A stretch of DNA of 64,000 nt, taken from contig SFTJ01000004.1 in NCBI GenBank assembly GCA_004563195.1, forward strand, positions 1 to 64,000, given 5' to 3'. This DNA is from a bacterium. GTDB lineage: Bacteria; Bacteroidota; Bacteroidia; Bacteroidales; Muribaculaceae. This document shows, piece after piece, positions 8,942 to 16,471 of this stretch; position 1 is the stretch's first letter, and each line of letters opens with the position of its first letter. The notes under the pieces were generated by a model that was not told the origin of the DNA, made no database searches, and was given only the letters and a program-made list of their open reading frames with translations. The translations under genes and the position numbers were made by a program.

Positions 8942-9292
8942 CTATGCGTTGCCCTCGCCTCGGCGACCGAGAAGTTCAAGCACATCTACGTATACCTCTG
9001 TCACATAGCGTTTTATCTGATTGCGGTCCTCCCACATGCGTGTGCGGAGTTTGCCCTCTATATATAATTGTGTGCCCTTCTTCACATAGCGCTCCACTAT
9101 CTCGGCATTACGGCCCCACGCCACTATATTGTGCCACTCGGTGCGCTCGGGCACTTGCACGCCGTTGGCATTGGTGTAGGCGCGCTCGGTGGTTGCGAGG
9201 GAAAACTGCGCCACCGCCTGTCCTTGCTGCGGATAGCGCACTTCGGGGTCCTTACCCACATTTCCTAATAATATCACCTTGTTTACTGCCAT
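8942..9292 (-). CDS. ssb: Single-stranded DNA-binding protein, tail-less
   Basis: OB-fold protein that coats single-stranded DNA in replication and repair. The 116 residues begin with the usual MAVNKVILLGNVGKDPEVRY and run through the conserved WHNIVAWGRNAEI (about 53-65) and GTQLYIEGKLRTRMW (about 73-87) segments. The protein stops at LLGRRGEGNA directly after the OB fold. The flexible linker and the acidic tip (D-D-x-I-P-F) that recruits partner proteins in standard SSBs are absent. It lies 45 bases downstream of proC on the same strand and may be cotranscribed. It could be a secondary SSB paralogue, as seen in Bacteroidales genomes with several ssb copies. Confidence 0.9.
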   Translation of the reverse strand: MAVNKVILLGNVGKDPEVRYPQQGQAVAQFSLATTERAYTNANGVQVPERTEWHNIVAWGRNAEIVERYVKKGTQLYIEGKLRTRMWEDRNQIKRYVTEVYVDVLELLGRRGEGNA

Positions 9293-9337
9293 ATCTCTGA
9301 GATTTTTCGCAATTAATTATTATCGTGTATGCTCTTG

Positions 9338-10123
9338 TTATTTGTTCGAAGCCTTTATGCCTGCTATCACGGCATTGGTAAATCCGTTGGCTTCCATAGC
9401 ATTCAAGCCCTTGATGGTGATGCCGCCGGGTGTGGTTACGCGGTCGATTTCCACCTCGGGATGATGTCCGGTGGCTTTGAGCAGTGCCACGGCTCCTGCC
9501 ATGGTCTGTAGCATAATGCGGCTTGCCTGGTCGGGATAAAGTCCCAATTCCACGCCTCCTTCGGTAGCTGCGCGTATGTAGCGCATCACATAGGCTATGC
9601 CGCACGACGAAAGCGCAGTGCAAGCGCCCATCTGACGCTCTTCTATCATCATCACATCGCCCACCAGGCCAAACAGCTCGCTCACTGCAGCCACTTGCTC
9701 GGCGCTCGCTCCTCGCTGCGCCAGGAATGTCATGCTCTCGCCATAAGCTATGGCAAGGTTGGGTATCATGCGGAACAGCGCTGCCTGCTCGGCATCGGCT
9801 CCGGCATACGAAGCCAAGTGGTCGAGGGGCACTCCTGCCACCACCGATATCAATATCTGTCGCTTGAAATCGATTTTCTCCACAAGCGGGTTCATCACCA
9901 CATCTATCAGCCACGGCTTCACCACCACTATTATCACATCGGTGCCGGTCACGGCTGCTTCATTGTCGGTGCTTACCGTCATGCCTGGATATTGTGCCTT
10001 ATATGATGCCAATGTCTTCTCATTCACATCGCAAAGCACCAAGTCGGCTTCCTTGCCCACTTTTGCCAATCCGGTTGCTATCGAGCCGCCCATATTGCCG
10101 GCTCCTATTATTCCTATTTTCAT
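9338..10123 (-). CDS. proC: Pyrroline-5-carboxylate reductase
   Basis: Last step of proline synthesis: NAD(P)H-dependent reduction of pyrroline-5-carboxylate. The 261-aa protein has the N-terminal dinucleotide motif GIIGAGNMGGSIATGL (about 3-18). Its C-terminal signature region GVELGLYPDQASRIMLQTMAGAV is followed by the TTPGGITIKGL block (about 231-241). Length is standard. It lies just downstream of the arginine cluster on the same strand, but a hairpin at 10277-10318 and a possible promoter at 10187 suggest separate expression. The arginine and proline routes both leave glutamate, which fits the neighbourhood. Confidence 0.94.
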   Translation of the reverse strand: MKIGIIGAGNMGGSIATGLAKVGKEADLVLCDVNEKTLASYKAQYPGMTVSTDNEAAVTGTDVIIVVVKPWLIDVVMNPLVEKIDFKRQILISVVAGVPLDHLASYAGADAEQAALFRMIPNLAIAYGESMTFLAQRGASAEQVAAVSELFGLVGDVMMIEERQMGACTALSSCGIAYVMRYIRAATEGGVELGLYPDQASRIMLQTMAGAVALLKATGHHPEVEIDRVTTPGGITIKGLNAMEANGFTNAVIAGIKASNK

Positions 10124-10186
10124 AGCTGTCTTACGTTTCCGTTCGGTTTAAAAAAATTATTTTTTTACACGCTGATTACTATTCCA

Positions 10187-10194
10187 CAAATATA
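10187..10194 (-). promoter_or_regulatory. Candidate -7 element for proC
   Basis: CAAATATA is the reverse complement of TATATTTG (TAnnTTTG), 63 bases upstream of the proC ATG. The -33 element is not convincing. Confidence 0.35.
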
Positions 10195-10276
10195 GCACTT
10201 TTTCGCGTGGTTTCTAACTGTGATAATAAAAAGTTTTCACTCTCCACGCACTGCTGCGCGGGGGGCTTAATGCAAA

Positions 10277-10318
10277 CAATCCCGTCTCGCTGTATTATTT
10301 TTTTGCAAGTCGGGATTG
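10277..10318 (-). terminator. Hairpin closing the arginine cluster
   Basis: Stem CAATCCCG/CGGGATTG with a 26-nt loop, about 32 bases after the argD stop. The leftward T tract is short (TTTGCATT), so it is a moderate terminator candidate. Confidence 0.55.
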
Positions 10319-10350
10319 TGTCATATAGCTAATGTGTGAAATGTCTTTGC

Positions 10351-11472
10351 TTAGAGCACCTTCTTGAGGCGAGCTACAAACTCGTCGGCCTGCGCCTTGG
10401 TGAGTACCAATGGCGGGAGCAGACGCAGCACGTTTGTACCCGATGCGCCGGTAAACACATGTTGCTCCTTAAGCAGACGCAAGCGCAATTCCTTCACAGG
10501 CTGTTCAAATTCCAAGCCTATCATCAAGCCACGACCGCGCACTTCCTTTATTTGTGGCAGTTTCTTGAGTTCGGCTATGAGATATTCGCCCACTTCGGCT
10601 GCATTCTGCACAAGGTGTTCGCTCTCAAATATCTCAAGCACGGCAATGGCGGCTGCACAACCTAAGTGGTTGCCGCCAAATGTGGTGCCGAGTTGTCCGT
10701 ACACGGGCTTGAACTTGGGGCTGATGAGCACTCCGGCAAAGGGATAGCCGTTGGCGATGCCCTTAGCCATAGTAATCATGTCGGGGCGGATGCCTGAGTG
10801 CTGGTGAGCAAAGAATCGGCCCGAACGGCCGTAGCCGCTCTGTATCTCGTCGAGTATGAGCACGGTGTTGTGACGGTCGCACTCTTCGCGCAATCCTTTG
10901 AGGAAGTCGTCGGTGGGTATTTGCACTCCGCCCACGCCTTGTATGCCTTCCACTATCACTGCACACACATCGCCGGCTGCCAATTCGCGGCGCACGGCAT
11001 CGAGGTCGTTGAGCGGAAGGAAGGTTACATGGCCATTATCGTTGATTGGAGCCACTATCTTGGGATTGTTGGTGGCCTCAACGGCAAGCGAAGTGCGTCC
11101 GTGAAATGCCTTATTGAAGGCTATCACGCGGCGGCGTCCGTTGTAGAACGATGCCAATTTCAGCGCATTTTCGTTGGCCTCTGCGCCCGAATTGATGAGA
11201 AACAGCTGATAATCGTCATATCCGCAGGCTTTGCCGAGCAGGTCGGCAAGGCGTTGCTGCAAACCATTGATTACCGAATTGCTGTAGAACACCAGATTCT
11301 CGGCTTGATGCTTGAGTGCCTGCACATAGTGAGGATGAGAGTGACCCACCGATATCACGGCATGGCCGCCATAGAGGTCGAGATATTCGTTGCCCTCGCT
11401 GTCGTAGGTGTGGCAGCCCTCGCCTCTCACTATCTCCACATCGAATAGTGGATATACGTCAAATAGTTTCAT
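10351..11472 (-). CDS. argD: Acetylornithine/succinylornithine aminotransferase
   Basis: Class III PLP aminotransferase that forms N-acyl-ornithine from N-acyl-glutamate semialdehyde. The 373 aa include FINSGAEANENALKLA-type substrate and phosphate contacts (about 89-104), the VIVEGIQGVGG block (about 171), the LILDEIQSGYGRSG segment (about 198-211), and the PLP lysine in TMAKGIANGYP (about 232-242). It is the last gene of the leftward cluster argR-GNAT-argG-argC-argD, 45 bases after argC. In Bacteroides this pathway runs on N-succinyl rather than N-acetyl intermediates, which would change the true substrate. That is known for the family and not visible here. Confidence 0.92.
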   Translation of the reverse strand: MKLFDVYPLFDVEIVRGEGCHTYDSEGNEYLDLYGGHAVISVGHSHPHYVQALKHQAENLVFYSNSVINGLQQRLADLLGKACGYDDYQLFLINSGAEANENALKLASFYNGRRRVIAFNKAFHGRTSLAVEATNNPKIVAPINDNGHVTFLPLNDLDAVRRELAAGDVCAVIVEGIQGVGGVQIPTDDFLKGLREECDRHNTVLILDEIQSGYGRSGRFFAHQHSGIRPDMITMAKGIANGYPFAGVLISPKFKPVYGQLGTTFGGNHLGCAAAIAVLEIFESEHLVQNAAEVGEYLIAELKKLPQIKEVRGRGLMIGLEFEQPVKELRLRLLKEQHVFTGASGTNVLRLLPPLVLTKAQADEFVARLKKVL

Positions 11473-11517
11473 TTCGAAGATAAGTTTCTTGTTGTGTCTT
11501 TTAAAAAATTAACCGGA

Positions 11518-12486
11518 TTAGAATGCCGAAGCCTTCAGGCGCAACCCGTCTTTCTCGTCGATGCCGAACATGAGATTCATATTCTGCACAGCCTGACCTA
11601 CGGCGCCCTTGAGCAAATTGTCGATGGCGCATATCATGAGCAGCTGATCTTCATATTTCTCCACATACACCACTGCCTTGTTGGTGTTGACCACTTGCTT
11701 CATATCGGGGCTTGTGGTGGTGAAATGTGTAAATGCCGCATCGGCATAATAGTCGGCATAGATGCGCTGCACATCCTCGAGCGGGGCATCGCATTTGGCA
11801 TAGGCGGTGACATATATTCCGCGGGCAAAACATCCTCGCTGGGGTATGAAAAGCACTCTGCCATCGTAGCCGGGATGCAATTCCTGCACCGTTTGTCCTA
11901 TCTCGAGCAGATGCTGATGGCGGAATGTCTTGTAGACCGAAATATTATCGTTTCGCCACGAATAGTGTGTGGTGGCGCCGGGCTTCTGTCCGGCTCCGGT
12001 GCTACCTGTGATGCCGTTTACGTGTATGTCGCCGCTTATCAAGCCTGCCTTGAGGGCGGGTAGCAGCGCCAACTGTATGCAGGTGGCAAAACAGCCGGGA
12101 TTGGCGAGATGCGTTGCCTTCATTATCTGCGGGCGATGCGTCTCGGGCAAGCCATAGATGTAGTCGTGCTCGGGCGAGGCTATTCTGAAGTCCTGCGCGA
12201 GGTCGATAATCTTCACATTCTCGGGTATGCTGTGCTCCTTGAGAAATGCTGCGCTCTTGCCGTGTCCGAAGCAGAAAAACACCACATCTACAGCATCGAA
12301 CGGCATATCGCTGCTGAAGGTCATCTCGGTTTCGCCTATCAGACCTTCGTGCACTTCATACACCTTATTTCCGGCGTTGCTCTCCGAGTTGGCAAACACT
12401 ATTTGCACCTCGGGGTGATTGAGCAGCACGCGTATGAGTTCGCCGCCGGTATAGCCGGCGGCTCCCAATATTCCTACTTTAATCAT
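11518..12486 (-). CDS. argC: N-acetyl-gamma-glutamyl-phosphate reductase
   Basis: NADPH-dependent reduction of N-acyl-glutamyl phosphate to the semialdehyde. The frame extends to 12537, but MIKVGILGAAGYTGGEL at 12486 places the dinucleotide motif where the family has it and leaves 13 bases after the argG stop. An alternative ATG at 12513 would overlap argG. The protein is then 322 aa. The catalytic cysteine lies in HLANPGCFATCIQL and the SGTTGAG-like loop in GITGSTGAGQKP. It is cotranscribed with argG and argD. Confidence 0.93.
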   Translation of the reverse strand: MIKVGILGAAGYTGGELIRVLLNHPEVQIVFANSESNAGNKVYEVHEGLIGETEMTFSSDMPFDAVDVVFFCFGHGKSAAFLKEHSIPENVKIIDLAQDFRIASPEHDYIYGLPETHRPQIMKATHLANPGCFATCIQLALLPALKAGLISGDIHVNGITGSTGAGQKPGATTHYSWRNDNISVYKTFRHQHLLEIGQTVQELHPGYDGRVLFIPQRGCFARGIYVTAYAKCDAPLEDVQRIYADYYADAAFTHFTTTSPDMKQVVNTNKAVVYVEKYEDQLLMICAIDNLLKGAVGQAVQNMNLMFGIDEKDGLRLKASAF

Positions 12487-12499
12487 AGCATTGCGGGCA

Positions 12500-13699
12500 T
12501 TAGCGTTGCTCATCGGGGTGAGCCAAATAATAGGCACGAAGCGCTGTACTGGTCACCTTGATAAATCCCTTGGCGTCGTCCGACGACCATGCCTTGGCGG
12601 TCTCGCCATATTCGCCCAGCTTATTCTTCACCAAGTCGTTAGGTGAGTCCACACCGAGTGTCTGGAAGCTGTAGGGACGCAATTCGAGGGTTACCTCGCC
12701 GGTAACATTGCGCTGCGAGCTGGTGAGCATGGCTTCGATGTCGGGCATCACGGGTTCGAGATACTGACTCTCGTGAAGGAACATGCCGTACCAGTTGCTA
12801 ACCTGGTCTTTCCAGTATTGTTGCCACTTCGACAGAGTGTATTTCTCGAGGAAACGGTGAGCGCCTATGATGAGCATAGGAGCTGCGGCTTCGAAGCCCA
12901 CACGACCCTTGATGCCTATAATAGTGTCGCCCACATGGCAGTCGCGACCTATGGCATAGGCTGCTCCTATCTTTTCCACCTCTTGTATGGCGGCTATCTT
13001 GTCGTCGTAGTGAACGCCGTTAACCGAGCAGAGTTCACCCTTCTCGAAGCCGAGGCGAAGCACTTCGGGCTCTTGCTTGGTGGGGTGCTTGAGATAAGCC
13101 GATTCGGGCAATCCTTGAGTGGAATCGAGAATCTCGCCGCCGCAAATCGATGTTCCCCATATTCCCACATTGTAGGAATACTTCAACTTGGTGAAATCGG
13201 CAAAAAATCCGTGCTCGTTGAGATAATCTATTTCCTCCTGGCGCGAGAGGTTGCCATCGCGAGTGAGAGTGATAATCTCCACACCCGGAGCGAGCACCAG
13301 GAATGTCATATCGAAGCGTATTTGGTCGTTGCCGGCACCGGTCGAACCGTGTGCTATGGCATGTGCTCCTATCTCATTGGCATAGCGCGCTATGGCTATG
13401 GCTTGAAATATGCGCTCGCTGCTCACACTGATGGGATAGCAGTTGTTGCGAAGCACATTGCCGTATATCATATAGCGAAGCGACTTATCGTAATATTCGC
13501 GAGTTACATCGAGGGTTACATATTTCACTGCGCCGAGTCGATAGGCGTTTTCCTCGTTGGTCTTCAGTTGCTCGGGGCTGAAACCTCCGGTGTTGGCACA
13601 TGCGGCATACACTTCGTAGCCGTCGTTGGCAAGTTTCATCACCGTATAAGAGGTGTCGAGTCCTCCCGAAAATGCCACTACCACTTTCTTCTTTTCCAT
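12500..13699 (-). CDS. argG: Argininosuccinate synthase
   Basis: Joins citrulline and aspartate with ATP to make argininosuccinate. The 399-aa protein begins with the PP-loop ATP site VVVAFSGGLDTSYTVM (about 6-21). The conserved HGSTGAGNDQIRFD (about 117-130) and GFEAAAPMLIIGAHRFLEKY (about 270) segments are present. It sits between the GNAT gene (62 bases upstream) and argC (13 bases downstream) on the same strand. argH and argF are not in the window. Confidence 0.95.
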   Translation of the reverse strand: MEKKKVVVAFSGGLDTSYTVMKLANDGYEVYAACANTGGFSPEQLKTNEENAYRLGAVKYVTLDVTREYYDKSLRYMIYGNVLRNNCYPISVSSERIFQAIAIARYANEIGAHAIAHGSTGAGNDQIRFDMTFLVLAPGVEIITLTRDGNLSRQEEIDYLNEHGFFADFTKLKYSYNVGIWGTSICGGEILDSTQGLPESAYLKHPTKQEPEVLRLGFEKGELCSVNGVHYDDKIAAIQEVEKIGAAYAIGRDCHVGDTIIGIKGRVGFEAAAPMLIIGAHRFLEKYTLSKWQQYWKDQVSNWYGMFLHESQYLEPVMPDIEAMLTSSQRNVTGEVTLELRPYSFQTLGVDSPNDLVKNKLGEYGETAKAWSSDDAKGFIKVTSTALRAYYLAHPDEQR

Positions 13700-13761
13700 A
13701 TTATCAATGTTTTTTTTGTAGTTGTTGTTGTAAAGTTGTTAGTTGGTCAGCTTATCTATGT

Positions 13762-14319
13762 TTACTTGGCGTCGTCGGGATGTTCGGCAGGGTCGTAGAG
13801 CATACCGGTGCACAAGCACTTGGTGCCGCCGTAGCGCTGCAACACATCGTAGTTAACACAGTTTTCGCAGCCTCTCCAAAATGCCTCATCGTCGGTCAAC
13901 GAAGGGAAAGTGACAGGACGATAACCCAACTCGCTATTCATTTTCATTACCGCCTCTCCTGTGGTTAAGCTGAATATTTTTGCCTCAGGAAACATTTCAC
14001 GCGATAAATCAAAAATTCGTCGTTTTATTCGCTTGGCCAATCCTATTCCCCTGAATTTGGGCGATACGATTAGACCTGAGTTTGCTACAAACTTCTTGTC
14101 GCTCCAGCACTCGATGTAGCTGAATCCTGCAAATTCTCCGTGATAGAGCGCTACTACGGCCTTATGCTCACGCATCTTCTGCGCTACATATTCGGGCGAT
14201 CGCTTGGCGATACCCGTGCCGCGAACCTTGGCTGCTGCTGCTATTGTGTCAAGTATCTCTTGCACATATTGCTCGTGCTCAGCCCCGGCAACAACGATTT
14301 CGATTTCCTCTGAATTCAT
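13762..14319 (-). CDS. Arginine-cluster GNAT acyltransferase (N-acylglutamate synthase candidate)
   Basis: GNAT-fold protein of 185 aa from the ATG at 14319 (the frame extends to a TTG at 14331). The acyl-CoA loop is GLIVSPKFRGIGLAKRIKRR (about 84-103). A C-terminal extension has three cysteines (GCENC, KCLCTG), which is unusual for a plain GNAT. Its place between argR and argG matches the Bacteroides arginine cluster, where a GNAT is the presumed first enzyme making N-acyl-glutamate. That assignment comes from gene context and not from a diagnostic residue. Confidence 0.78.
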   Translation of the reverse strand: MNSEEIEIVVAGAEHEQYVQEILDTIAAAAKVRGTGIAKRSPEYVAQKMREHKAVVALYHGEFAGFSYIECWSDKKFVANSGLIVSPKFRGIGLAKRIKRRIFDLSREMFPEAKIFSLTTGEAVMKMNSELGYRPVTFPSLTDDEAFWRGCENCVNYDVLQRYGGTKCLCTGMLYDPAEHPDDAK

Positions 14320-14536
14320 TTTCTGATTCAAAATACTGTTTTTTTTAAAATTAGATTAATACTAAATATAATACCACATCGGTCGTACCATTGGGAGGCT
14401 TTTATATCGCCTCCTTTCGGCACAACCATATATCTTTTCTATTGTCGATTTTCTTCTATCCGCAGCTACGGGGGTGCCGTCTCCGTCAGCTCTCTTTGCC
14501 GAGCTTTTCACCTCCGTGCCTCTCTTTCATCGCTTA

Positions 14537-15025
14537 TCAGCGATCCTCCGATGTCGGAAAAAACTTCGAGAACACCTCGGTGGCTTGCTCTTGGGTCACA
14601 CCTTCGCGAAGCACCGCAAACACCGTGTTGGCTCCTGCTATGGTGCCTATGATTTCGGGCGTTTGCGCTATGTCGATGTCGTATGCCAATCCGCTTGCAT
14701 ATCCGTTGCGGGTCTTGATTACTGCTATATTACCCGAAAAATCGAGCGATACAAAACCCACTTTCGACGACCCCGACAAGGGGGCATTACCCGACTTCAG
14801 CATTGTGTCGTGCAAATCGTTGGCATCGGGTATGATATACATATAGCCGCCGCCATCGGTCGCTATTTTGCTGGTTTTTAATGTCTTCAAATCGCGCGAT
14901 AATGTGGCTTGGGTCACAAATACTTTCTCCAACGCCAAATATCTTGCCAATTCTTCTTGACTGCCTACAACATTTCGTCGTATGATGTCTCTTATTAATT
15001 GCAATCGTGCTCTCTTGTTTTTCAT
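14537..15025 (-). CDS. argR: ArgR/AhrC-family transcriptional regulator
   Basis: Hexameric arginine repressor family, expected to control the genes downstream. The start is MKNKRARLQL at 15025 (162 aa); the frame continues to 15070. The N-terminal winged helix (about 1-70) has the typical SQEELARYLALEKVFVTQATLSRDLK pattern. The C-terminal oligomerisation domain contains GTIAGANT (about 130-137), where the family normally has GTIAGDDT. The two aspartates that contact L-arginine in E. coli ArgR are thus Ala and Asn here. The protein may have altered ligand response. A 217-bp gap separates it from the GNAT gene. Confidence 0.9.
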   Translation of the reverse strand: MKNKRARLQLIRDIIRRNVVGSQEELARYLALEKVFVTQATLSRDLKTLKTSKIATDGGGYMYIIPDANDLHDTMLKSGNAPLSGSSKVGFVSLDFSGNIAVIKTRNGYASGLAYDIDIAQTPEIIGTIAGANTVFAVLREGVTQEQATEVFSKFFPTSEDR

Positions 15026-15055
15026 CGATTTTTTTATAGTTTGTTTAGTTGGGTA

Positions 15056-15063
15056 CAAAAATA
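15056..15063 (-). promoter_or_regulatory. Candidate -7 element for argR
   Basis: CAAAAATA is the reverse complement of TATTTTTG (TAnnTTTG), 31 bases upstream of the ATG. The surrounding AT-rich DNA could hold ARG boxes, but I cannot define one with confidence. Confidence 0.35.
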
Positions 15064-15206
15064 ATAACAAAAAATCACTTTTATATGTTTTTTAGTGAAC
15101 AATTAGCATTATTATTCAATTTTTTATTGTTATTTTTCTCTATGCTTACTTAATATTGCCCCTAAAAACAGCTGCATCATTCTCGCCTCGCAGGTGTTTT
15201 GCCTTG

Positions 15207-16241
15207 TCACTGCACGCGTAACACATCTTTTTGCGCCGTTACATGGGGCAGACATCGTCGCATAAAGGGAATGATGAGAAAATACAGCGCCATCACTATC
15301 GTTATGCTCACTGCCAGGCGTGGCCAACCATAGGCAACATACGGCTTGAGAAGCAGATTGGTCAACTGGTAGAGCACTTGGTGGGTGCATAATATCATTA
15401 TCGAGTAGCGACCCCAATAGGTTATCACGGGCACGCGGCGCAACTTCTTGGCGAGAAATATTATCATCATTGTGCCCACTATGCCACACAGATGCGCCGA
15501 CAGGTAGCACCCGGCAAAATTATTGCTGCGATAATCGAGCGGATAGCTCAAAAACACAAGCAGCACCGGACACATCGCCACCATCCACCACATATATTTA
15601 TCGTATTTCCACCCATAACGCAGCACATCGCTCTTGCGATTGAGCACATAGCCTAAGGCAAAAAACGGCATCGCCGTGAGCGCCGTGTCGAGATAGAGTG
15701 GCAGATTGATGCGCAAATAGCTGAGTATCATACCCGTAACACCCGACGCCAACGAGAGCGCAACCACCGCCCACGCAGCTCGGCTGTGCAAGGGCTTGCA
15801 CGCTTGATGTATGAGATAGAATATGATGTTGACATTGAAAAGGCACAGCAAGAACCAAATGGCGGCATTGGGATAATTCTCGGTGCCAAGCTGCATCATA
15901 TTGTGCACAAAGTCGAACGATGGCCTGAATATCTGCATCTTGATGTTGAAGAAATGATAAAGCACCATTGGCAGCACCACGCTGCATGTTACGTAGAAAA
16001 AGGCAAACGGGATGAGCAACTTATTGACCTTGCGCTTGAAAAATCCCCAAAAGCCTTCGTATTGCTTAAAAAACACGCCCGAGAGAAAAAAATAGAGCGG
16101 CATACGAAAGCACTTCAGCACCGAGTCGTAGGGTAAACTGAGTTTATAGTATGCCATCATGTGCGACAACACCACCAGGAGTATGCACATACCCTTGGCC
16201 AAATCGATATATTCTATTCTTTTTGTCGATGACTGATTCAC
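15207..16241 (-). CDS. Acyltransferase family 3 membrane protein
   Basis: Integral-membrane O-acyltransferase of the OafA/NolL type, which acetylates or acylates surface sugars. The 344 aa start with a GTG (MNQSSTKRIEYIDLAKGM); no earlier ATG exists. The hallmark RIEYIDLAKGMCILLVVLSHM stretch near residues 8-28 carries the Arg and the catalytic His. About ten hydrophobic segments follow. The gene is isolated, and its glycan substrate cannot be told from the sequence. Confidence 0.85.
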   Translation of the reverse strand: MNQSSTKRIEYIDLAKGMCILLVVLSHMMAYYKLSLPYDSVLKCFRMPLYFFLSGVFFKQYEGFWGFFKRKVNKLLIPFAFFYVTCSVVLPMVLYHFFNIKMQIFRPSFDFVHNMMQLGTENYPNAAIWFLLCLFNVNIIFYLIHQACKPLHSRAAWAVVALSLASGVTGMILSYLRINLPLYLDTALTAMPFFALGYVLNRKSDVLRYGWKYDKYMWWMVAMCPVLLVFLSYPLDYRSNNFAGCYLSAHLCGIVGTMMIIFLAKKLRRVPVITYWGRYSIMILCTHQVLYQLTNLLLKPYVAYGWPRLAVSITIVMALYFLIIPFMRRCLPHVTAQKDVLRVQ

Positions 16242-16344
16242 TGAAGTAATATTTCCCTAAAAAACGGGTGCAAATTTAGCAATTTTTCTCGTATTTTGCT
16301 CTCCACAATCTGATTTTTAACCTATTACATTTCGCCTTACGGCA

Positions 16345-16392
16345 AAAAACAAGGGAGAGATGCGCCCAAGCTATATCGAGGCCCATCTCTCC
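16345..16392 (-). terminator. Intrinsic terminator of the large secreted protein gene
   Basis: A 9-bp stem GGAGAGATG/CATCTCTCC (16354-16362 and 16384-16392) is followed, read leftward, by CTTGTTTTTTG. Confidence 0.78.
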
Positions 16393-16471
16393 GATTTTAT
16401 TTATAATAATCCGGCATCACCCGCCGCCAAAAGAGGCCGCCTATTACGCGATGCCTATATTATTTTACTTA

